From NCBI RefSeq assembly GCF_016612545.1, contig NZ_JAENRY010000007.1, forward strand, positions 29,205 through 93,204: 64,000 bases of DNA, written 5' to 3'. Numbering within the stretch: the first letter of the stretch is position 1; every line of letters begins with the position of its first letter. The notes below the pieces were generated by a model. It was not told the origin of the DNA, ran no database searches, and worked only from the letters and a program-made list of their open reading frames with translations. Below are positions 35,171 through 44,223 of this stretch, one piece after another. This DNA comes from Streptomyces sp. MBT65 (lineage in GTDB: Bacteria > Actinomycetota > Actinomycetes > Streptomycetales > Streptomycetaceae). Position numbers and translations under genes: made by a program.

Positions 35171-36177
35171 CCCCCAGGCTCTATGTGCAGGACGTCACCC
35201 TCCGGGACGGCATGCACGCCATCCGGCACCGGATCACGCCCGCGAACGTGGCCGCCATCAGCGCGGCCCTGGACCAGGCGGGCGTGGACGCCATCGAGGT
35301 CGCCCACGGCGACGGCATCTCCGGCGGCAGCCTCAACTACGGCCCCGGCAGCAACACCGACTGGGAATGGATCGAGGCCGCGGCCGGCGCCATCCACCGG
35401 GCGACGCTGACGTCCCTGCTGCTGCCCGGCATCGGCACCATCGCCGAACTCAAGCAGGCCTACTCCCTCGGCGTCCGCTCGGTCCGCGTCGCCACCCACT
35501 GCACCGAGGCAGACGTGGCCGCACAGCACATCGCCACCGCGCGCGAACTCGGCATGGACGTCTCCGGCTTCCTGATGATGGCCCACATGACCGACCCCGC
35601 CGAACTCGCCCGCCAGGCACGGCTGATGGAGTCCTACGGCGCACACTGCGTGTACGTCACGGACTCCGGCGGCCGGCTGACCATGGACGGGGTGCGCGAC
35701 CGTATCCGCGCCTACCGCGACGTGCTCGACCCGGACACCCAGATCGGCATCCACGCGCACGAGAACCTCTCCCTGTCCGTGGCCAACTCCGTGACCGCGG
35801 TGGAAGAAGGGGTGACCCGGGTCGACGCGTCGCTCGCCGGACAGGGCGCGGGCGCCGGCAACTGCCCGATCGAACCGTTCGTCGCCGTCGCCAACCTCCT
35901 TGGCTGGAAGCACGGTTGCGACCTGTTCGCGCTCCAGGACGCCGCCGACGACCTGGTACGCCCGCTCCAGGACCGGCCGGTGCGCGTCGACCGCGAGACC
36001 CTCACCCTCGGCTACGCGGGCGCCTACTCCAGCTTCCTGCGGCATGCCGAGACGGCGGCCGCGCAGTACGGCCTGGACGCGCGCACCATCCTCCAGGAGG
36101 TGGGCAGGCGAGGACTGGTCGGCGGGCAGGAGGACATGATCGTGGACATCGCGCTCGACCTGACGCGCGGCTGCTGA
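35167..36177 (+). CDS. 4-hydroxy-2-oxovalerate-type aldolase
   Basis: 336-residue HMGL-like aldolase (MhpE/BphI/HsaF). [13 protein letters not shown] holds Arg13, metal-ligand Asp14 and the catalytic His17. [10 protein letters not shown] has metal ligands His196 and His198. It cleaves 4-hydroxy-2-oxo acids to pyruvate and an aldehyde that is passed to the acylating dehydrogenase encoded just upstream. Last gene of its operon, followed by a strong terminator. Confidence 0.96.
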   Translation: MTPRLYVQDVTLRDGMHAIRHRITPANVAAISAALDQAGVDAIEVAHGDGISGGSLNYGPGSNTDWEWIEAAAGAIHRATLTSLLLPGIGTIAELKQAYSLGVRSVRVATHCTEADVAAQHIATARELGMDVSGFLMMAHMTDPAELARQARLMESYGAHCVYVTDSGGRLTMDGVRDRIRAYRDVLDPDTQIGIHAHENLSLSVANSVTAVEEGVTRVDASLAGQGAGAGNCPIEPFVAVANLLGWKHGCDLFALQDAADDLVRPLQDRPVRVDRETLTLGYAGAYSSFLRHAETAAAQYGLDARTILQEVGRRGLVGGQEDMIVDIALDLTRGC

Positions 36178-36191
36178 CCGCACTTCCCCGC

Positions 36192-36229
36192 AGAGCCGCT
36201 CCCCGGACCACGCACCGGGGAGCGGCTCT
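36192..36229 (+). terminator. 15-bp hairpin terminator after aldolase
   Basis: AGAGCCGCTCCCCGG and CCGGGGAGCGGCTCT form a perfect stem around an 8-base loop, ending in TTT. It lies 15 bases after the aldolase stop and separates the operon from the IclR gene. Confidence 0.9.
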
Positions 36230-36360
36230 TTGACGCGTTGATTAGACCGGGCGTACCAATAAACTCGTGCACGCCTCTTGGCCCGCGTCCGAAGCCATTG
36301 ATACGTTGACGACGGCGCCGAACTAGAATTGATTTCAGTTTGAGCAGAGAGGCATTGACG

Positions 36361-37182
36361 ATGACGTCTGCCCTTCGCCTGGAACCGCGATACGAGGCCG
36401 ACCGGCATGCGCTGCCACCGTCGATGATGGAGCGCGTGACGTTGATCATGGACCTCTTCGAGCGGCCCCAGACACATCTCACCCTGGAAGTGGTGTCCCG
36501 CCGGACCCACCTCCCGCGCTCCACCACCCATCGGATCCTCGACCAACTGGTGCGCCTGGACTGGCTGCACCACACGGTCGCCGGGTACGCGCTGGGACCG
36601 CGCGCCCTCGGTCTCGGCGGACGGGAGATCGGGCACAGCACGCTGCGCGCGGCGGCCGCGCCCCAACTCCTCGACCTGGCCGTCCGGACGAAGATGGTCG
36701 TCCATCTCGCCGTGCTCGACGGCCCGGAGATCTACTACCTCGACAAGGTCGGCGGCCGGGCCGCGGTCGACATCCCCTCGCGGGTCGGCGGGCGGGCGGT
36801 CGCCCACTGCACCGGGTTGGGGAAGGCGATGCTCGCCTGGCTGAGCCCGGAGGAGATAGACGCCCGTTACCAGCAGTCGATGGAGTGCCGCACCTCGCAC
36901 AGCATCGGCCGACTCGACCTGCTCCACCGGGAGTTGAGCACGGTACGCCGGCGCACCGGGCTGGCGATCGACCGGGGGGAGTGTTTCCCCGACCTCGGCT
37001 GCGTCGGCCTCGCCCTGCGCGGACCCGACGGCCCGATCGGCGCGATCTCGGTCGTCGGCGACGGGCGCGCCCCGCTGGAACTGGTCGCTCCGCTGGTCGT
37101 CAACGCCGTACGGGCCGTGTCCGACGAGCTGTTCGGGGGCGGGGAGTCGTATCGGCGTGAAGTGGCGGACGCCGTGGGGTAG
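36361..37182 (+). CDS. IclR family transcriptional regulator
   Basis: 273-residue IclR protein. The winged helix is near residues 20-80 (LTLEVVSRRTHLPRSTTHRILDQL), followed by the GAF-like effector domain (GKAMLAWLSPEEI, GLAIDRGECFPDLGCVGLALRG). ATG 36361 is preceded by GAGAGG; a TTG at 36340 is possible. An A/T-rich TAGAAT lies about 35 bases upstream of the ATG. IclR proteins commonly control aromatic or steroid catabolic genes, so it is a candidate for the recurrent palindrome in this cluster. Confidence 0.92.
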   Translation: MTSALRLEPRYEADRHALPPSMMERVTLIMDLFERPQTHLTLEVVSRRTHLPRSTTHRILDQLVRLDWLHHTVAGYALGPRALGLGGREIGHSTLRAAAAPQLLDLAVRTKMVVHLAVLDGPEIYYLDKVGGRAAVDIPSRVGGRAVAHCTGLGKAMLAWLSPEEIDARYQQSMECRTSHSIGRLDLLHRELSTVRRRTGLAIDRGECFPDLGCVGLALRGPDGPIGAISVVGDGRAPLELVAPLVVNAVRAVSDELFGGGESYRREVADAVG

Positions 37183-37199
37183 TTACGGCGGGCGGGCCG

Positions 37200-37664
37200 T
37201 CACGGGGTGGCGGAGATCCAGCCGTCGTTGTGCCGGTGGCGGTCCAGGCCCACGGCGGTGAACTCGTCCTGGTCCGGACCGCTCGTGGCGCCCAGCCGGC
37301 GCAGGGCCTGCGAGATCGGGCTGATCCCCAGCGCCCGTTGGTCCGACGGCCCCCATGCGAGTGCCCCATCGGCCCAGACGACGGCTCGTTGCTCGCCGGC
37401 CCCACCGAAGTACTCGGCCTCCACATAGGCGACCGGTCCTACGGCGGACCACTCGGCGAGCTTCAGCTCGAAGCCGGTCGGCAGCCGCCGGAACCCCAGG
37501 GACCGAGCGGCGTCGGCGTCCGGGACGGCATCGAGCACTTCGCTTGTCATCGGCAGCAGCGACAGGCCCTGGCCGAGGGAAGCCACGTGGGCGCCTGGCG
37601 CCTTCTGCGCGGCGGAGCGGAGCAGGTCTTCCCCGGCGATCACCGCCTGTAGAACGTAGGTCAT
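37200..37664 (-). CDS. Conserved hypothetical protein
   Basis: 154-residue protein without a recognised domain or signal peptide. It starts MTYVLQAVIAGEDLLRS and has several Trp/Gly-rich turns (VVWADGALAWGPSD) and a C-terminal VGLDRHRHNDGW. The sequence pattern resembles streptomycete proteins of unknown function. Codon use is normal for the genome. It is convergent with the IclR gene and appears to mark the end of the catabolic region. Confidence 0.75.
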   Translation of the reverse strand: MTYVLQAVIAGEDLLRSAAQKAPGAHVASLGQGLSLLPMTSEVLDAVPDADAARSLGFRRLPTGFELKLAEWSAVGPVAYVEAEYFGGAGEQRAVVWADGALAWGPSDQRALGISPISQALRRLGATSGPDQDEFTAVGLDRHRHNDGWISATP

Positions 37665-37683
37665 CTCTGGATTCTTCTCCCCG

Positions 37684-38427
37684 TCACGCCAACCCGCCGT
37701 TGGCGAACAGTACTTGACCGTTGATCCAGCGGGCCGGGCCGGCCAGGAAGGCGACCGACTCGGCGATGTCGTCCGGGGTGCCGAGGCGCTCCAGCGGCGC
37801 GGCCTTGGCGAGGTTCTCGACCGTGGCCTCGTCCTTGCCGTTCAGGAACAGGGGAGTGGCGGTGGGGCCGGGGGCGACGGCGTTGACGGTGATGTCCTTG
37901 CCGCGCAGCTCGCGGGCCAGGACCAGGGTCATCGCCTCGACCGCGGCCTTGCTCGCCACATAGCCGCCGTACGTCGGGAACTTGGTACGGGTGACGGTGG
38001 TGGAGAAGTTGATGATCGCGCCGCCGCCGCGCACCCGGCGGGCCGCCTGCTGGGAGACGACGAACGTGCCGCGGATGTTGGTGCGGTGCATCCGGTCGAG
38101 GTCGTCGAGGTCCATGGTGGCGATGGGGGACAGGGCCATGGTCCCGGCGGTGTTCACGACCACGTCGATGCCGCCGAACTCCGCCTCGACCGCGTCGAAC
38201 GCGGCGGACATCGCGGCCTCGTCGGCGACGTCGCCGCCGACCGGGATCGCCCTGCCGCCGGCCGCGACGATCGCGGCGACCGTCTCGTCCGCCTTGGCCT
38301 TGTTGCCCGCGTAGTGCACGCCGACCGCGATGCCGTCCTGGGCCAGCCGCTCGGCGACCGCGCGGCCGATGCCGCCGGAACCGCCGGTGATCAGGGCGAC
38401 GCGGGTGGGGGTGTCGGTGTCAGTCAT
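37684..38427 (-). CDS. SDR family oxidoreductase
   Basis: 247-residue SDR with TGGSGGIG, NTAGT, the Ser of INFSTTV, catalytic YVASK, and C-terminal GQVLFANGGLA. Its start overlaps the end of the upstream TetR gene by 8 bases, making a regulator-SDR pair read leftwards. The pairing is typical of electrophile- or carbonyl-responsive reductases. Confidence 0.9.
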   Translation of the reverse strand: MTDTDTPTRVALITGGSGGIGRAVAERLAQDGIAVGVHYAGNKAKADETVAAIVAAGGRAIPVGGDVADEAAMSAAFDAVEAEFGGIDVVVNTAGTMALSPIATMDLDDLDRMHRTNIRGTFVVSQQAARRVRGGGAIINFSTTVTRTKFPTYGGYVASKAAVEAMTLVLARELRGKDITVNAVAPGPTATPLFLNGKDEATVENLAKAAPLERLGTPDDIAESVAFLAGPARWINGQVLFANGGLA

Positions 38428-39127
38428 GGTGAGGGTCCTTCCGTGTGGTGGGGATCTGCGTGAGCCACTGGCCGAGCAGGGCCGACTCCGCGGGGGTGAA
38501 CGGTTCGGGGGTGAGGTCGTCGAGCGACGAGAGCAGCGTGGTGGCCGCCGCCGTACGGGCGTCGTGGGCCGTCGTGTCCGCCGCCGGGTCGAGCAGGATC
38601 GCCTGCACCATCGCGTCGCGGACCTGTGTCGACAGCCCGGCGTCCGGATACAGCTCGGGACGGGTGATCAGCCCCAGGGCGACACCGGTGGTGGCCGTCA
38701 TGACCATCTGCGCCGCGATGCCCGGTGCGATCCGCATCCGGCCCTGCGCGGCGAGCCGATCGAGCACCGCACGGAGAATACGCAGGGCCTCCTGTGCCGC
38801 CTCGGGTGTGGCGCGCAGCGCCGGGGCGAACATCAGCTTGTAGGCGTTGGGATGCGCCAGCGCGAACGCCACATGGCTGTCCCACCCGGCGAGCAGGTCC
38901 TGCAACGGGTCCGCCGACTTCTCGGCGGCGCGCTTCGTCTCCAGGTACTGGTCCCAGACATGGTCGACCGTCGCCGCCAGCAGCCCGTCCTTGTCACCGA
39001 ACAGCCGGTACAGCACGGGCTGTTGGACACCCGCCGCGTCGCACACGGCCCGCGTCGAGACGTCGCCGCTGGGCGACTGGGCGATCAGCTCCGCCGCCGC
39101 CTCGATTATCAGCGATCTCGTGTTCAT
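38420..39127 (-). CDS. TetR family transcriptional regulator
   Basis: 235-residue TetR protein. The HTH is near residues 5-50 (VSTRAVCDAAGVQQPVLYRLF), followed by a helical ligand domain. I chose ATG 39127 (MNTRSLIIEAA), the usual TetR N-terminus; an upstream GTG/ATG would cross its probable operator. It is first in the unit with the SDR and probably represses itself. Confidence 0.9.
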   Translation of the reverse strand: MNTRSLIIEAAAELIAQSPSGDVSTRAVCDAAGVQQPVLYRLFGDKDGLLAATVDHVWDQYLETKRAAEKSADPLQDLLAGWDSHVAFALAHPNAYKLMFAPALRATPEAAQEALRILRAVLDRLAAQGRMRIAPGIAAQMVMTATTGVALGLITRPELYPDAGLSTQVRDAMVQAILLDPAADTTAHDARTAAATTLLSSLDDLTPEPFTPAESALLGQWLTQIPTTRKDPHHD

Positions 39128-39155
39128 GTAAGCGACGATAACACTGATGGCGTAT

Positions 39156-39180
39156 CGCTGACAACGTTCCTCCGTTAGCG
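39156..39180. promoter_or_regulatory. Inverted repeat upstream of TetR/SDR unit
   Basis: CGCTGAC (39156-39162) and GTTAGCG (39174-39180) are inverted half sites with one mismatch. They lie 29 bases upstream of the TetR start, a typical self-operator position. Binding is inferred. Confidence 0.4.
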
Positions 39181-39188
39181 ATGAAAAC

Positions 39189-39230
39189 AAGGGCGCCTCC
39201 CACCGCGTCCGTGCGGTGGGAGGCGCCCTT
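39189..39230 (-). terminator. 18-bp hairpin terminator after ThuA/ricin gene
   Basis: AAGGGCGCCTCCCACCGC (39189-39206) pairs perfectly with 39213-39230. In the leftward direction it is followed by TTGTTTTC, so it ends transcription of the ricin-lectin gene at 39248. Confidence 0.9.
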
Positions 39231-39247
39231 GCGGTGCCGTGCGTGGC

Positions 39248-40546
39248 TCAGGACTGCACGGCGAGCGTGAAGGACTGCGCAGTGGAGCCGTCACAGGTCC
39301 GTTGGGTGAGCTGGACACTGTTGGTCGCCGCCGTGGCGGCGCTCAGGCACTTGCCGCTGTGCCGGGCGACGAAGTGGTAACGCCCGCTCGTCTCCCGCAC
39401 CGGCTGCCACTGCTGGTTCGTGCCACCGGAGTAGGCCCACAGCTGCAACGGCGCGTTGTCCGCCGTCGAGCGGTCGGTCACGTCGATGACCTGTGCGGGG
39501 TTGCCGCGCGCGGTGATCTCCATGTACCCGCTGTCGGTGGAGCGGAACTGGTACTGCTGCGCCGTCGTCCCGTTGCAGGCGTACTGCTGGATCGCCGTGC
39601 CGTTGGCCATGGCCGCCGACCGGGCGTCCACGCACGTGCCGTTGCCGCCGTTCTGCACGGAGTACCAGGACGTCTCGGAGATCGGGGTGTCCGTCGGCGG
39701 CGTCGAAGTGTCGCCCCCACCCAGCCACTTGAGCCCGTTGAGCAGGAACTGGTTCTGGGTGGCGCTCGCGAACGTCGACGACAGGCGCGTGTTGGTCGTG
39801 TAGTTCATCGCGTTGTGGCCGAAGTTCGCGTACAGCATCTTGTACTTCGTGTTGGTCCACAGGATCGGGTAATACCCTCTGTACCAGGACTGGTTGGGAT
39901 CCGTGCCGACCGGGAAGCTGCTCGGGTCGATCGACGCCAGGATCTTGATGTCCGGGTTCTGCCGAAGGTCGTTGGACCAGCTGTACCACTCGCTGACCGA
40001 CGAGGTGAACGTGGCCGGCAGGCTGGCGGTGGGCGGGATCGAGTGGTCCTCCACCTTGAGGGTCACCGCGGTCGGACCCCAGGTGTTGGACACGAAGTTC
40101 CCCGAGCCGAGGAACGTGTTGTGGTACCAGGACCAGCTCGCCGCGTTCGTCGTGAAGGCGGAGACGTGGAAGCCCATGAAGCCACCGCCGCCCCTCATGT
40201 ACGCCTCGAAACCGGTGCGTTGGGCGGAGGTCTGCGGCAAGTCGTCGAGGAACAGGACGACTTGGTACGCGTTGACCCCGCCGTTGGCGAGCAGGTCCCA
40301 GTTGGTGCTGGCCGTGTAGGTGTAGCCGTTGGCCGCCGCCTGCTGCGGGAACCAGACGTTCGCCTCCTTGTCGAAGTCGATGTGCGCCGCGTCGTAGGTC
40401 CCGCTGTAGAGCGCGAGGATCTTGAACGGGGTGGCCGCCGTGCTCGCCTGCGCGGCGGGCGGTACGGCCGCGAGGCCGAGCAGTGTGGCCAGCAGGAGGA
40501 GGACCCGTAGGAGCGCGCGGGTGGAACCTGATCTGTTGGTGTTCAT
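39248..40546 (-). CDS. Secreted ThuA-like protein with C-terminal ricin B lectin domain
   Basis: 432-residue exported protein. A Sec signal peptide (residues 1-35, ending AAQAS) is followed by a ThuA-like, glutamine-amidotransferase-fold domain (about 40-285; FKILALYSGTYDAAHIDF, GGGGFMGFHVSAF, ANFGHNAMNY). A linker leads to a ricin-type beta-trefoil (about 300-432; TCVDARSAAMANGTAIQQY, NQQWQPV). ThuA-like domains are thought to act on sugars, but the reaction is not settled. First from the left of three neighbouring lectin-bearing secreted proteins. Confidence 0.9.
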   Translation of the reverse strand: MNTNRSGSTRALLRVLLLLATLLGLAAVPPAAQASTAATPFKILALYSGTYDAAHIDFDKEANVWFPQQAAANGYTYTASTNWDLLANGGVNAYQVVLFLDDLPQTSAQRTGFEAYMRGGGGFMGFHVSAFTTNAASWSWYHNTFLGSGNFVSNTWGPTAVTLKVEDHSIPPTASLPATFTSSVSEWYSWSNDLRQNPDIKILASIDPSSFPVGTDPNQSWYRGYYPILWTNTKYKMLYANFGHNAMNYTTNTRLSSTFASATQNQFLLNGLKWLGGGDTSTPPTDTPISETSWYSVQNGGNGTCVDARSAAMANGTAIQQYACNGTTAQQYQFRSTDSGYMEITARGNPAQVIDVTDRSTADNAPLQLWAYSGGTNQQWQPVRETSGRYHFVARHSGKCLSAATAATNSVQLTQRTCDGSTAQSFTLAVQS

Positions 40547-40572
40547 GAAGTGATCGATCCTTTCCGTGCGGT

Positions 40573-42795
40573 CTACGGGTAGTTGGTCAGGTAGGCGACG
40601 TTGGTACTGGAGTTGGAGGGACCGCCGGTGCTGTTGATGATGTGGCTGATCGTGCCGACTCCGCCCAGCGAGACGGTCACCATGTCGTGGAACTTGACCC
40701 CGGACACGCTCGGCACCTCGAAGGCGCGATCGGCGACCACGCCGGAGTTGGAGCTGAAGTAGCAGTAGCTGCCAAGTCCCCATGCCTCGTGGGTGGTCAC
40801 GCCCGCGGCGACCTTGTAGGCGGGGTAGCCCTTGCCGGTGCCGTTCATCCAGGAGGCCTGGTTCGGCGGGTCGTAGGGCATCTCGTTCTGGAAGAAGTAC
40901 GTCCGGCCGCCGTTGCCGTTCCAGACGACCTGGGTCTTCTGGAAGTGCTCGACGAACAGGCCGTACGCGGTCACGTTGGCGGCGTTGACGATCAGTCCGG
41001 TGTCCGCCGTGTTCGTGGTCCAGCCGACCGTGCCCGAGTTGCCGTGGTCGGCCCGCCAGATCCAGGTGTGGTCGATGATCGTGTTGGCGCTGTTGATGAC
41101 AACGGAGTTGGTGGCCTTGCCGACCGTCGCGCCGCCGATGCGGACGAAGACATCGGACAACTGGATCGGGTCGGACGCGTGTGTGGCGGTCGAACCGGAC
41201 GGGCCGATCTGCACCAGCGTCGCGGAGTTGGTGGTGCCCGCGTCGACCAGCAGGCCCGCCAGCTCGATGCCGTCCACGTCGGCCGTGGAGATCGCGGTGA
41301 TCCCGCTGTCCGGCACGAAGGTGGCCAGGCCCATGCCCAGCACGACCGTGTCGGGGCGGGTGATGTTGATCGTCTGGTTGAGGTGGTAGACGCCTGGGGT
41401 GACCAGCAGGTTCTTGCCGGCCGCGAGCGCGGTGTTCATGTCGGCCGCGGTGGCGCCGGGCTTCACGATGTAGAACTGGTCGATCGGCAGGGACTTGCCC
41501 GCCGGGGTCTTCCCGCTCCACGTCGTACCGACGGCGTTGGACTGGAGTCCGGGCACGAACACCTGGTAGGCGCCCGCGCTGTCGACGTACAGGAAGGGCT
41601 TCTCGCGGATCGTCGGGGAGCTGGCGACGTTGGTGTACGTCGGGAAGGACTGGGCGGGTGCGCCCTGGTCGCCGACGAAGACCATGTTCCAGTTGGAACC
41701 GGACCAACTGCCCATCGTGGAGTTCCTGGTGAGGAACTGCTGCTGGGAGCCGGACTGGATCTGGCCGTCGACCTTGGTGTCGGAGATGAAGCCGCCGCTG
41801 GACCAACCGCCGTCGTCCAGCGCCAGGTTGCCGCGCACGTGCATGCGCCGGTACGGCGCGGCCTGCGAGACGGCCCAACGGTCGGTGCCACCTGTGGGGT
41901 TGACCGACAGGTTCTCGGCGTCGCGCCAGAAGTTCTGCGTCGCGTTGCCCTGGAACCAGTCGGCCTCCGCGTGCACCGCGCCGTTGATCGTCACGTCGTC
42001 CGGCGAGAAGCCGAGGCCGGCGACCTGTGTGTAGAAGCCGACGTTGGCGTTGGCGCTGTACGTGCCCGGCTTGAACAGCAGGGCCTGGCGGGCCGAGCCG
42101 AACTGGTTGGTCTGCTGCTGGGAGAAGACCGAGTCCAGCTTGGACTGGATGCCGGCCGCCGACATCGACGGGTCGAACACCGTCACGTTGGGGCCGAAGT
42201 CCGGGGTGCCCGGCGGGTTCGTCGTGGCACCGCCCAGGGTGAAGGACTGCGCGGCCGTGCCGTTGCAGGTGTACTGCGCGAGCTGCACGCTGTCGGCGGT
42301 CGACGCGCTCGGCACGTCGAGGCACTTGCCGCTGTTGCGGTTGACGAAGTGGTAGGCGCCGTCGGACTCGACGACCGGCAGCCACTGCTGATTGTTGCCG
42401 CCGGAGTACGTCCACAGTTGGATCGGCGCGGAGTCGGCGGTCGAGACGTTGGTGACGTCCCAGGCCTCGGCGCCGTTCAGGTTGGTGTTCACGCGGTAGT
42501 AGCCGCCGTCGGTCGCGACCAACTGCCAGTTCTGCGCGGTGCTTCCGTTGCACGTGTACTGCTGGACGGCCGTGCCGTCGGCACTCGCGGCCGAGCGGGC
42601 GTCGACACACTTGCCGCTGCCCTTGTTGACCACCGTGGTGTAGCCGGTCGGTATCGCGGCCGCGGCTGTGCCCGCCGCACTCGCCGAGCCCTGAGTGGCG
42701 AACTCGATGCCCGTCACGGTGGTGGCCACGAGCGCGACCGCCGTGAGCGCTCTCGGCAGGACATGGCGGCCGGACAGTCTTTTCCGTCTGAGCAC
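40573..42795 (-). CDS. Secreted ricin-lectin protein with beta-helix (GH55-like) domain
   Basis: 740-residue exported protein. A signal peptide (1-41, ASASA) precedes a ricin beta-trefoil (about 50-190; KCVDARSAASADGTAVQQY, NNQQWLPV). A long C-terminal right-handed beta-helix-like region follows (about 200-740; AGIQSKLDSVFSQQQ, LLVTPGVYHLNQTINI, VVLGMGLATF, IIDHTWIWRADHGN). The repeated short strands resemble GH55-type beta-1,3-glucanase-like proteins, but I cannot point to catalytic residues, so hydrolase activity is uncertain. It lies between two other lectin genes on the same strand. Confidence 0.82.
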   Translation of the reverse strand: MLRRKRLSGRHVLPRALTAVALVATTVTGIEFATQGSASAAGTAAAAIPTGYTTVVNKGSGKCVDARSAASADGTAVQQYTCNGSTAQNWQLVATDGGYYRVNTNLNGAEAWDVTNVSTADSAPIQLWTYSGGNNQQWLPVVESDGAYHFVNRNSGKCLDVPSASTADSVQLAQYTCNGTAAQSFTLGGATTNPPGTPDFGPNVTVFDPSMSAAGIQSKLDSVFSQQQTNQFGSARQALLFKPGTYSANANVGFYTQVAGLGFSPDDVTINGAVHAEADWFQGNATQNFWRDAENLSVNPTGGTDRWAVSQAAPYRRMHVRGNLALDDGGWSSGGFISDTKVDGQIQSGSQQQFLTRNSTMGSWSGSNWNMVFVGDQGAPAQSFPTYTNVASSPTIREKPFLYVDSAGAYQVFVPGLQSNAVGTTWSGKTPAGKSLPIDQFYIVKPGATAADMNTALAAGKNLLVTPGVYHLNQTINITRPDTVVLGMGLATFVPDSGITAISTADVDGIELAGLLVDAGTTNSATLVQIGPSGSTATHASDPIQLSDVFVRIGGATVGKATNSVVINSANTIIDHTWIWRADHGNSGTVGWTTNTADTGLIVNAANVTAYGLFVEHFQKTQVVWNGNGGRTYFFQNEMPYDPPNQASWMNGTGKGYPAYKVAAGVTTHEAWGLGSYCYFSSNSGVVADRAFEVPSVSGVKFHDMVTVSLGGVGTISHIINSTGGPSNSSTNVAYLTNYP

Positions 42796-42852
42796 GGATT
42801 CTCCTGTGGTGATGGGGGGGGTTGGGGAGAAAGGTCGAAGGGGGCGCGTCCG

Positions 42853-44223
42853 TCAGCCCGTGTACTGGGCGAAGATGCTGGTGAACTGCCAGTTGCTCTG
42901 GCTCACGCCCGAGCACGTGTCGTCGTTCGGGTAGGCGCCGGGGCAGGGCCGGTCACGGTTGGCCGACCAGAACGTCAGCCGCGCGAGGTGGTGCGCCTGG
43001 GCGTAGCCGAGGATGGTCTGGAAGTCGGCGGTGGTGACGGTCTCGTTGTTGTCGGTGATGCCGTTCATCGACGAGATGCCCATGTCCCGGTAGGCCGCGT
43101 CGTCGCTGTAGCCGTACGCGTTCTTCAGCGCGGTCTTCAGGCCCTCGGCCGCCCGCTGGGTGAGCGTGCCCATGTTCTGGCCCGCGCCGCCGAAGTCGAA
43201 GGGCATGATCGTCCAGGCGTCCACGGTCAGCCCGGACGACGCGGCCCGGTTGATGAGACTCGTGTCGGGACCGCTCTGGCCGGTGCCGATGGTGACGTAC
43301 ACCTTGATGCCCGGGTTGTTGGCCTTGACGGTCTTCAGCGCGTCCACGGTCCGCTGCTGCACGGTCCCGTTGCTGTACGCGTCGGCCTCGATGTCGATGT
43401 CGATGGCCTTCAGGGAGTAGGCGCTGATGACCTTCTGGTAAGCCGCCGCCAGCTCGCCCGCGCTGGAGCAGGAGCTCTCCAGCTTGTTGCCGCTGTAGCC
43501 GCCGAAGGACGGGACGACATCGCCGCCGTTGGCGCGCACGGTGTTGATGGTCGACTGGTCGACCCCGCCGGTCAGCGCCCGGCCGCCGTCCCACTGCGGG
43601 TTGCAGTAGCCGTTGCTCAGGACGAAGGCGAGCGTGAACCACTTCACGCCGGTTGCGTTCATGACGGTCGTGGGGCTGGGCGGGTTCCCCCAGCCGTTGT
43701 AGAGGTACGGCGCGACGGCCATCGGCGCGGTCGTGGGCGGGGTGGTGCCGCCGGCGGCGGGTGCGGTCCACTTCTGGTTGGCGGCGCCGGAGCAGGTCCA
43801 GATCTGGGTGCGGGTGCCGTTGGCCGAGGAACTCCCCGTGACGTCGAGGCACTTGTTGGCGGCCGGGTTCACGATGTCGCGCGCGGCGGTGACCGTCCAC
43901 TTCTGGTTGGTGCCGCCGCCGCAGGTCCACAGCTGGAGCTGCGCGCCGTTGGCCGTCGAATTGCCGGTGATGTCCAGGCACTTGCCGAGGGCGCGGATGG
44001 TCCCGTCGGAACCGACCGTCCACTGCTGGGCGGCGGTGCCGTTGCAGTCGTAGATCTGCACGGCCGTGCCGTCGGCGGAGCCGGCTCCGGCGACGTCGAG
44101 ACACTTGCCGCCGAGGCCGGTGATGGTGCCGGTCGCGGCCGAGGCGGAGGGTGCTCCTAGGGTGCCGACGGCGGTGAGGCCGAGGGAGAGCGCGAGGGCG
44201 CAGCGCAGGGCGAGGCGTTGCAT
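42853..44223 (-). CDS. Secreted GH18 chitinase-like protein with N-terminal ricin B lectin domain
   Basis: 456-residue exported protein. The signal peptide (1-29, SASA) is followed by a ricin beta-trefoil (30-155; three KCLDV repeats and QxW motifs) and a GH18-type TIM barrel (about 168-456). The barrel contains IDIDIEAD with candidate catalytic Glu279, VVPSFGGYSGN and DAWTIMPFDFG. It resembles actinomycete chitinase/endoglucosaminidase-like proteins that carry DxDIE. ATG 44223 follows a GGAGG-like region. It faces a 308-base upstream region with a palindrome and a DasR-like site. Confidence 0.9.
   Translation of the reverse strand: MQRLALRCALALSLGLTAVGTLGAPSASAATGTITGLGGKCLDVAGAGSADGTAVQIYDCNGTAAQQWTVGSDGTIRALGKCLDITGNSTANGAQLQLWTCGGGTNQKWTVTAARDIVNPAANKCLDVTGSSSANGTRTQIWTCSGAANQKWTAPAAGGTTPPTTAPMAVAPYLYNGWGNPPSPTTVMNATGVKWFTLAFVLSNGYCNPQWDGGRALTGGVDQSTINTVRANGGDVVPSFGGYSGNKLESSCSSAGELAAAYQKVISAYSLKAIDIDIEADAYSNGTVQQRTVDALKTVKANNPGIKVYVTIGTGQSGPDTSLINRAASSGLTVDAWTIMPFDFGGAGQNMGTLTQRAAEGLKTALKNAYGYSDDAAYRDMGISSMNGITDNNETVTTADFQTILGYAQAHHLARLTFWSANRDRPCPGAYPNDDTCSGVSQSNWQFTSIFAQYTG

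Noticed and set aside
40547..42916. Continuous frame joining the ThuA/ricin gene to a longer N-terminal region
   Set aside because: A signal peptide and start lie at 40546. The upstream part of that frame is antisense or out-of-frame to the beta-helix protein.
40642..44160. Very long open frame on the + strand opposite the three lectin genes
   Set aside because: It is an antisense artefact of high-GC codon bias. The minus strand shows signal peptides, ricin repeats and GH18 motifs, and the + frame has no recognisable domain.
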